Part shown: in pieces, positions 56,750 through 64,000 of the stretch
Layout: every line of letters starts with the position of its first letter
Numbering within the stretch: position 1 is the first letter of the stretch
Assembly (NCBI GenBank): GCA_015680685.1
Contig: MNCI01002033.1
Coordinates: forward strand, 68,366 to 132,365
From: Gnetum montanum
Lineage: Eukaryota; Streptophyta; Gnetopsida; Gnetales; Gnetaceae
Reading direction: 5' to 3'
Length of the DNA: 64,000 bases
The notes under the pieces: generated by a model
Database searches by the model: none
Seen by the model: the letters and a program-made list of their open reading frames with translations, nothing else
Told to the model about the DNA's origin: nothing
Program-made: the position numbers and the translations under genes

Positions 56750-58403
56750 TGAAACACCAAAAAATTTGGGCTTTTAGGTCTCACTTCAAATTTTTCTAAG
56801 TGTCAAAAATTGGAAAATTTTTTCTAAGTGTTGAGACTATGCTCCCCACTATTGGAACTACGCTCCAAAGCATACTTAGCATAGTTGACATAGATAGCCT
56901 ATATTTTCAAGAATTTTCTAAGTATCAATGGTAGTTGCAAAATTTTCTAAGTGTCTTGACTATGCTCTCCCTATTAAGACTATGCTCTAGAGTGTAGTCA
57001 ATGTAGTTAGCATAGAAATGGCTAGTTTTGCAAATTTGCCTAAGTGTCAAGCTAGAGGTTATTAGGCTAGCTTGGGATGAAAAAAATAGTTTGGCAAATT
57101 TTCTAACTTCTAAGGCTATGCTCCCTACTATGCTTCAGAGCATAGTTAGCATAGTTAGTATCAAGGCTACACTTTCCCTGCTGGGACTATGCTCTAGAGC
57201 ATAGTCAGTGTAGTTTGCACTGGACCTCATCTTTTGGCAAAATTTGTCTAACTATTGGGGTATGCTCTAGAGCATAATCGGCATAGTCATGCAGAACTAC
57301 CTCCAAAAGCCTCTAGATCATAACATCAATTGGAATCTCAACTCCAACATTCCTTTAGCAAGCATGATTAGCAATTTTTATTTCTTTTGCACCCCCCATT
57401 TGTCTTAGAATTGTACCTATACTCAACACCACTTTTAAGGGGGTGGACAACATAGTCCCAGAGTGTAGTCTTCGAAACTGCACTATTTTTCATAGTTTTT
57501 AGGTACTTGGTAGTTTGTTTGTCACTTGCACATGCAATCGTGGTAGTGTAGTCATGGTTTGGTAATATCACAGGGTCCATTGGAGCATACTATTAGAACA
57601 CCATTTGCTTCAATGGGAGTGTATTTGGAGATAGCATTGTCCTAACTACCCCTCTACCACATGGTGCTTGATCCACAATTCATAGTCACCCTAGGCTTAT
57701 AAATACCCTAGCATTTCACATTTTAGGGATTGGAAATTCTTGCATTTGGTTGGAAAATTTGAGCATTAGCATTCTTGGCATTTGACATCTAAGCGCACTT
57801 GGCATTTTGGCAAACTTTGAAACATCATTGCAGTACTATTACACACCTGCCAGCACCCCATAGACCACCATAGCTCACAAAACACCATAGTAGCTAACCC
57901 AATAGGCTCATACTTCATAGCAAGCATCAGTCTTCATGGCCCAAACACCCTAAGACTATGACTACACTACCTACTATGCTTGTTTGTACACTCCATACCT
58001 CCTTACCTTCTATTTGCAATTAAGTATGCTCTCTCCGTTTGGGGTGGTTCCACTTTCTCTCTCACTCACATCCTGCACATTTTTATCATTTTATTTTGCA
58101 TTCAAGCACTTACTCACATTTTTTACTATTTTCTACACTTATTCACATGTTTGCATCCTCGTTCTACACCAAAAACCTTAACTATGCTCACCCTTGTAGA
58201 CACAATGGACATTGCAAACACTATGAAAATCCCTCGCATTCGTTCATCATAACACCTTGTAAGTTTCAATTTGATTGACAAGATCATTTTGGGCATCCCA
58301 CCTTTTTTTTCTAGTAGGCCCTCATGTGGACATGAGGTCAAGGCTATATAACTATAGATCTCTTGTTGTACTGTTCTAGCCTCTGATGTTTTTGGTCACT
58401 ACA
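56750..58403 (+). repeat. Right (3') LTR of element G
   Basis: 1654 bp, TGAAACACC...CACTACA. It aligns with the two parts of the left LTR at roughly 85% in a 100-bp sample. It contains 57737-58318, absent from the left copy, and shows the site where E inserted in the other LTR without any insert. Confidence 0.9.
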
Positions 58404-59480
58404 GTAGGTGTTACTAATTTGGATATGGCCTTAATTTTATCAAGGTCTATATGTATCCCTACTTTAGAGACTACAAGGCTAAGCATCTTACTAGTCTTGA
58501 CATTAAAGACACATTTCTTAGGATTGAGCCTAAGCTCATATTTGATCCATTGTTTAAGCACAAGATCTAGGTCATTAGCATGATCATTAGCTATTTGAGA
58601 CTTCATAGCTATGTCATCTACATAATCATTAAGCAAACCTAACATGTAATCACTAAAGATATAGGTCATGACTCTCTAGTATTTTCTTTGGCATTCTTAA
58701 GGAGAAAGGGCATCATGGTATAACAAAAGGTACCCCATGGGGACATAAAGTTTGTGCTAAGTTGGTGCTCTAGGTTGGTCCTAATTTGGTTATATCTCAA
58801 GAATCCATCCATAAAGGACAATAAGGCTTGTATAATTGTAGTATCAATAAGTTGATTAATACTAGGTAAATGAAAGTCATCCTTAATAGTTTCTTTATTT
58901 AGGTCTTGAAAATTAATGCAAATATGGATACTCCCATTTTTCCTAAGTACTGCCACTATGTTTGATACCCATTCTGCATAATTTACAACCCTAATGAAGC
59001 TTGCAAGGCCAAGGCCAAATTAGGTCTAATCTTGCACATTTTTTTCTTAATTGGTCTAATGCTAGGGTTCAATATGATGTTGTGCTGGACTATACATGGA
59101 TCTAGGCTTGGCATATCTTCATATGAATAGGCAAATTTCTTAATGTTGTTCTATAATACTTTGGTGATATCTTTGGCACATTAAGGCTCTAGTGAGGAAC
59201 TTAGTTTAAGGATTTTCTCCTTACCACTATGTGTTGTAATAGAAACCTCAACTAGAGGATCTTTGATTATGTCTCCCGCTTCTAAGCTAGGGGTTTTGAA
59301 TAGGTTTTTAGGTTGTTCTAGAGGTTTCTCTATTGTGGCTATGTGGTCTATACGACTCTCAAGCTTAAGATCTAGGCAATCAAGGTTAATACACTATTTA
59401 ATATCACCATGAGGTTCATGTAGACACAAAGGCAAACTGATTTGTTCCTAGGTACTCATACTTTGACCTTGCATATCAAC
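58404..59480 (-). pseudogene. Element F reverse transcriptase, N-terminal half
   Basis: Minus strand. At about 59200-59100: ILKLSSSLEP...ITKVL.NNIKKFAYSYEDM. At 58956-58666: MAVLRKNGSIHICINFQDLN, LLSFMDGFLRYNQIRTNLEH, FCYTMMPFLLKNAKE. At 58669-58409: TYIFSDYMLGLLNDYVDDIAMKS with catalytic YVDD intact, then LNPKKCVFNV.. and ISKLVTPT.. cut at 58408. The gene continues at 32931 downward, beyond element G. It is better preserved than the RT of G. Confidence 0.85.
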
Positions 59481-59702
59481 CAAAAGCATATTAAGTGGCA
59501 CCTAGGTAAAAGTAAATAAATAATATTAAAATTCCATAAAACATATGCAAATCTAATGTAATCAAGGTCATCAAAGGTCATTAATGAGATAAGTTCAATT
59601 TAGAAAAGTGTAATAGAGGTGAACAAAGATCACATTAAGGTCAAGCAAGGGGAAGTATAAGAAGTAAGGCTACAAATGGTCAATAAAGGCCAAAATTTCA
59701 CT
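59481..59702. other. Spacer upstream of element F RT
   Basis: Short non-coding stretch between RT and the minisatellite. Confidence 0.4.
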
Positions 59703-59813
59703 AGTTTTAGGCCTTAGTAGGCCATGATGCCAATTTAAGAACTTAGTGGGCTATGATGCTAGTTTAAGGCCTTAGTGGGCCATGCTGCCAATTTAAGGCC
59801 TTAGTAGGCCATG
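59703..59813 (-). repeat. 29-bp minisatellite upstream of RT (element F)
   Basis: Four units starting at 59703, 59732, 59761 and 59790, exactly 29 bp apart; same unit and orientation relative to the element as 30421-30504. Confidence 0.9.
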
Positions 59814-61600
59814 GTCATATGGTGTCAATGGTGGTTAGGGAAGGTCAAACCCAACTATTTTATACCATTTAAAGCCCAAAAAAAGGCAAATAGAATTTTA
59901 ATAAGACCAACAATGAACATATAAGGTTGTATAATGGCCATAGAAGGTCAACAAGGCACCATAAGTCCAAAAATAGGCCAAAACATTATGTAATAAGGAA
60001 AAACTCAAGCAAAATAGGTTATACATGATAAAATTTGATTAATATAGGCCAAAATAGTTAATTTTTTGCTATTTTTAGGCCTTATTAGGCCATGTTTTCA
60101 GGCTACAAGGCTATTAGGTGAGTTCAGGCATTAATCAGGGCTATTTCTGAGGTGTTTGAACCAAAAAAATCAAGTGTTTTGAGGCTTCCACACTAGGCTC
60201 AATATGGAAAAAGTGACCCTTAGTATGGAGACTAAGGGAAATAGGTTTTGGGATGCTTATAGGTCTAAAATTGAGGTTCCAAGACCTTCCCAAGGTAGCG
60301 TAGGTCATATCCCTCGAAATCAAGCACTTCAGAGCTTTGTAAAGGTCAAAAAGTAGGTTCTGAAGCCTTCCCCCCTTATTTCCACGTTGACCAATGTGGA
60401 AAAGAGGGGGTTTAGCATAGAGAACCAAAATGAAAGAAAAAATAAGGTTAAATATGATCAAATAGGTAGCGAGAGTCTAGATTTGGAACTTGCACATCTC
60501 TCAACTTTGTTTTGAGGCAATTTGAGGCAATTTTTAGTGTCAATAGGTGTCAAATTGGCTTCTCCCATTTTTCGACATTGGGCATAGTATCCTTAGTATG
60601 GAAAAATCTGGGAAAACTTATTTTATAAATTTTGAGTAATTTGGGGGCACTTTGACTAGGGTTCTAGGTCCGTAGCACTGTAGACTTCAATTCTGCAAAT
60701 TTCTAGCTAATTTTAGGCATGTTTGAAGGTTATTTAAGGGTACTTAAGGTCTTCCCCCCTGTTTCCATGTTGGGGGAGTTACTTCAGCATGGAAGAATTA
60801 GAGGAAAGGATTTTGGAGTTTGAAATGAGGTTAGACATGCAAAATCTTAAGGTTATGACGTCTTAGGCTTCTTCAGTGTAGATCTTTGGCTTCTGGGGGT
60901 GTCATCTTGCCTCCAAAAGTGGAAAAGTATCTTTTTCCCTTTTTCTCTATAGTGGTGAAGTTACTCTAGCATGGAATAAGGAATAATCCTAGATCTAGAC
61001 CAATTTTTCTCATAATTAACCATGCATCTTACCTCCTAGAGTTACTAGGGTCAAGGGCTATGGATCCATGTCAAGGTTTAGTAGTTTTAGGCATCCCTAA
61101 GTGGTTTTCTAGCTTCCCCCAATTTTTCCATGTTAGGGATGGAGAGTGAAATATGGAAAACTAGGGGTAACCACTTTTTGACCAATTGGAATCAGTTTTG
61201 TAAATTTTAAGGACTCCAATGATTGCTGCCAAGGTTCTAGAGGGCATGAAAGGTCATTTAATGTTATTTTCAAGTGTTTATGAGTCTAAAACAAGTTCTC
61301 CCTTATGTTTTAACACTAGGGATACCACCCTTAGCATGGAAAAAGGGATCCCTAGTGTGGAAGAATCATGCAACTTAGATCTAGATCCAATTTGACCTCA
61401 ATCAACTATCCATGTTAGGTTCTAGGGCTACTGAGGTCAAGGACTAGGGTTTGGTATTAAGTTTTAGTAATTCTAAGTAATTCTAAGTGTTTTTTGGGCT
61501 CACCTAATTTTTTCCACACTAGGGATGCAAATGTCAATGTGGAAAATTAGGGGGAATAAATTTTTAGCCTTCTAACACTAGTTTCTTAAAGTTGAAAGGC
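59814..61600. other. Repeat-like stretch with 'GCATGGAAAA' words
   Basis: By position upstream of the RT of F (element sense), yet no protease or gag is visible. It has many copies of short words such as ..ttagtatggaaaa.., ..tttccatgttaggga.., ..ctagtgtggaa.. at 60190-61530, a style shared with 29630-29900. It may be an LTR or the long protease-RT interval of element F. Confidence 0.4.
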
Positions 61601-61979
61601 TCCAAATGATGTTGGTAGTGTTGGCACATTTGGTCATTCCATGGAACAGTAAGACTCCTGATTTGAAAACTAAAACTCATGGGTTTGATTTTGGTAAGCC
61701 TCTTGCTTCGTTTTCAATAAATTACAAAAGTCAAGTCATGCTTCTAACCTTATGTATTCAAAGGTTGTTGGCATATCAAAGTTCAATTACCTGATTGTTA
61801 AGACTCTGTGGTGTGGTTCTAAATCAAAGTTTGAATGAGATGATAGGATTGTTACTGGGTGTAATTTTGGGGCAAAAACTGGCTTTTGGATATTCCAGTT
61901 ATTAGCAAAAATCCGGTGCCGGTGTTCAAATGGATTTCAGTGGAAGCGTTGGAATACCATTCTGGAAAATATTTCAAAA

Positions 61980-62145
61980 ATACAAATATTTTAGTTCTAT
62001 GCCCATTTGCAGGCTCGTGGTTTTGGCACAGCCGTTGAGAATGGTTACGATGGTGTAATCGTTGGGGTTCATTCGCGCTTGCTGCATCCAGGGAAAAATG
62101 CCAAAACCCTCACTCATGCAGTTGTTGGCAACACAAGTAGAACCT
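61980..62145 (-). pseudogene. PPR-protein-like fragment
   Basis: Minus strand reads MQQARMNPNDYTIVTILNGC then AKTTSLQMGIE, matching the PPR motif pattern (M...G..PNDYTI.SVL.AC....L..G..) of plant organelle RNA-binding proteins. About 30 residues are convincing; the surroundings have lost the frame. Either the relic of a cellular gene or a captured piece. Confidence 0.55.
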
Positions 62146-62620
62146 AGAAAACCTGGATTGGAAGCCTGAAACCCTTGCTGATGGGCACCTGCGGTGAAGA
62201 TCATCTTGCTGCTGCCGCCATCACTACAACTACCACAAGTGTCGGAACTAGAGTCGATTTGGCCTTTGCTGAGGGTTTATGCGCCTCCCCATGCACCATC
62301 TCAAGCGCTGGCCGTCGCCCAGTGAGCACCAGCGAAAGTGCCTGCGCAGGAGGCAGAAACTGTAGGGGAGGGCTGCGTGGTGGGCGGATGAACAGTGGCA
62401 GCAGAAGAAGACAGGTAGTGGTCTCTGTCGAGTGCGGGGCCATGGCCTCAACCACGTCTAGATTTGGCCGAGGGTTGCTCAGATCTAGCAGATCTGGCCT
62501 AAGGACTGCGCACGAGTGGAGAATAACCATGGCGGATGTGGAAGATGCAGAGCAACAGCACCAGCACAACACGCAGTCGTGGTGGTTAGAAGAGGGGGCC
62601 TCCGAAACAGCACTAAGAAC
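62146..62620. other. GC-rich island of unknown nature
   Basis: Markedly richer in G+C and in CpG than anything else in the window. A 160-residue frame (62175-62657, plus) and an overlapping 123-residue frame (62201-62572, minus) both stay open, as expected by chance in GC-rich DNA. No domain recognised in either. It could be a promoter-side or first-exon piece of a cellular gene. Confidence 0.5.
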
Positions 62621-62699
62621 AGAAAATACAGCAAAAAAAATGAAATTCCTGCAATAGAAAACGAAATGCCTGCAACAGAAAACGCAGGACTAAAATGAC

Positions 62700-63165
62700 T
62701 TGAGGAATCAAGCAAGAAAAAATTAGCCAATCCCAATATCAACAACAATCATGGTGGCTGACGCATGCCTGCAAGACTATAGCAGCGAAGGATTCGGGAA
62801 CATCCGGTTGCTGGAGGTAAAAGAGGAAGAAGAAGTACATGGCACAATATCAAATCATCGTCCTTGTATTGACCCTAATTTTATTTTAATTGATGCCATG
62901 CCCAAAGTTATAACATAAAAAATATTAATACGGGAATAAAGTCACAATTTTAGTTTTAATAATAATCTATATGGAAAGGTTATAGGGAGTTATATGAACA
63001 TACCATTTGGCCACCATAGCTTTTATTTTCTATAATGGTAATTTTTTGTAAAAATGATAACTTCCTAGCCTTAATCCCATGATGTTTGTAACCACTACAA
63101 AGGACACTTGTTAGATGCAGCATTTTTATCTCTTTGGTGGTTGAAACCACCCAAAGTTGTTGTAA
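62700..63165. other. AT-rich stretch, nothing recognised
   Basis: No supported gene. A short perfect hairpin GGTGGTT-ga-AACCACC lies at 63136-63151. Confidence 0.4.
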
Positions 63166-63170
63166 CTTAC

Positions 63171-63237
63171 CTAACTTGTTGGGCAAGTAACCTCCTAACT
63201 TGTTGGGCAAGTAATCTCCTAATTGGTTGGCCAAGTT
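63171..63237. repeat. 26-bp tandem repeat
   Basis: Three units beginning (c)taacttgttgggcaagtaa / ctaacttgttgggcaagtaat / ctaattggttggccaagtta, spaced about 26 bp, about 70-130 bp upstream of a TATA box. Confidence 0.8.
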
Positions 63238-63240
63238 ACT

Positions 63241-64000
63241 TGGGAGAGAAGTTAGGTGAGATATTTTTGAATATGTAACTTCCCTACCTACCTTTGAACC
63301 CTATAAAAAGGCTTCAGGGGTCAAGGAGGAGAAAAGGAAGGGAAGAGGGGGATCAAATATAGAGATCAATTATTGGGACTTTTGGGAGGTCTCATACATC
63401 ACACTTTGGAAGGCTACTAGTTAGCACTTAGGCTCTCACTTGAAGACACTTTGGGGTCTTGAGAAGAGCATTTGCAAAGAAGATTTGTAAAGACGATTGC
63501 TTGTAAGATGGCTTGCTAAAGGAAAGATTTCAGCCTCTTTGTCATGGCCTTGTGAGTTATGTATTTTATTTTTTGTTTTGTTTAAATTGCTTAGCTAGTG
63601 GTTTAGATAGTATTATCCTTGGCAAGTAATTTTGGGATTTTTAGATTGCTCTTACTATTCTTGTTGCCCGATAGAAATTTCTATTAAAATTTTGCCATAG
63701 AAGCGCTTGTATTTAAAAGCCTTAAGAGCATTTTAGTAGTAAATTTCATTATTGTGCAACGTGTGGGAACTGCTATTGGGATTGTTGTAAGAGAGCCTCT
63801 GTTTGTAGTCACGCCGTTGAACAATTCAGTAGTCGAGAGGGTTCAGAAAATCTTTGGTATTTTGATGGGACCAGAATAGCTTCTTTTTACTTTTAAAGTG
63901 AATTTCCGTGGTATTTCAATCAGAAATTGTTAAGTCTTTCAGAGGTTCTGTTGAATGCAATTGTTGACATCTATTATCTAGCCAAAATGGAGTCTCGTAC
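63241..64000 (+). repeat. Possible 5' LTR and leader of another element
   Basis: TATAAAAAGG at 63302-63311 follows a tandem repeat, then about 650 bp without coding potential and an ATG (ATGGAGTCTCG) at 63988, at the window edge. GTGGTATTTCAATCAGA near 63910 vaguely resembles an initiator-Met primer site. This layout (U3 repeat, TATA, R-U5, primer site, gag start) would suit a copia-like LTR, but no second LTR is in view. A cellular promoter is the alternative. Confidence 0.35.
63302..63311 (+). promoter_or_regulatory. TATA box
   Basis: CTATAAAAAGGC context, a strong plant TATA sequence, set 65 bp downstream of the 26-bp tandem repeat. Confidence 0.5.

Larger units (their letters stand above)
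32937..58403 (+). mobile_element. Element G: giant Tat-clade Ty3/gypsy retrotransposon
   Basis: Plus-strand element of 25.5 kb, about 18.9 kb without nested element E. Order: left LTR (32937-33533 and 40084-40591), primer site, gag, protease, a 6.5-kb interval with minisatellite and antisense gene remnant, RT, RNase H, archaeal-type RNase H, integrase, second minisatellite, PPT, right LTR (56750-58403). The ends are TGAAACACC...CTACA, flanked by GTAGG on both sides. Size, two RNase H domains and the long interval between protease and RT recall Ogre-like members of the Tat clade, in which that interval holds an intron. All genes are broken. Confidence 0.9.

Noticed and set aside
62175-62657. 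160-residue plus-strand reading as a gene
   Set aside because: An overlapping frame on the other strand is open too, as GC-rich DNA gives by chance; no domain or homologue recognised.

Overview
This is plant nuclear DNA from a large, repeat-laden genome. I see no intact cellular gene, no prokaryotic feature and no organelle gene cluster. Nearly everything recognisable is the decayed remains of LTR retrotransposons and LINEs, nested in each other, AT-rich and full of in-frame stops. The density, age and nesting suit a gymnosperm or another very large seed-plant genome. That assignment is inference; the sequence does not name a species.

Region 1 (1-20078), all minus-strand. Element A is a Ty1/copia element. 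Its 5' LTR is at 18282-20078, its initiator-Met-type primer site at 18257-18269, gag at about 17400-18255, protease and the start of integrase at 15801-17400, the rest of integrase plus RT and RNase H at 4600-6200, its polypurine tract (PPT) at 3413-3428 and a partial 3' LTR at 2174-3412. Element B, an Athila-like Ty3/gypsy element with a tRNA-Asp-type primer site, sits in the 3' LTR of A; its 5' LTR is 1321-2173 and its gag is 1-668, with an assembly gap between. Element C, a chromovirus (Ty3/gypsy with a chromodomain), sits in the A integrase at 6206-15800 with near-identical 5-bp target duplications. Between the 5' LTR and gag of C lie a 5S-rRNA-like stretch and the remains of an intron-containing gene on the opposite strand.

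Region 2 (20079-30287): mostly LINE remains. There is a minus-strand LINE 3' end (21190-21640) and a plus-strand LINE with ORF1 zinc knuckle and ORF2 RT (22330-26000), then an Athila-like LTR (about 27900-28790) and a probable LTR or 3' UTR of the next element.

Region 3 (28800-about 61600): a minus-strand Ty3/gypsy element of the Tat clade (element F) is cut in two within its RT. The downstream half (RNase H, archaeal-type RNase H, integrase) is at 30530-32936 and the upstream RT half at 58404-59480. The cut was made by a second, plus-strand Tat element (element G) at 32937-58403, flanked by the same 5-bp duplication GTAGG. G has LTRs at both ends, a primer site, gag, protease, RT, two RNase H domains, integrase and a clean polypurine tract. 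Its left LTR was later split by element E (33534-40078), an Athila-like element with gag but no visible pol and a perfect AGAAG duplication. Between protease and RT, G carries a multi-exon gene remnant on the opposite strand with several recognisable GT-AG introns.

Region 4 (61600-64000): a small PPR-like fragment, a GC-rich island unlike its surroundings, a short tandem repeat, and a TATA-containing segment that may be the start of another LTR element.

Most interesting: two unrelated retrotransposons (C and G) each hold an antisense, intron-containing gene remnant; the Tat elements carry a 29-32-bp minisatellite at the same two positions; and the nesting order can be read directly from target duplications. 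Some local oddities (single Ns, an exact 81-bp inverted copy) look like assembly artefacts.
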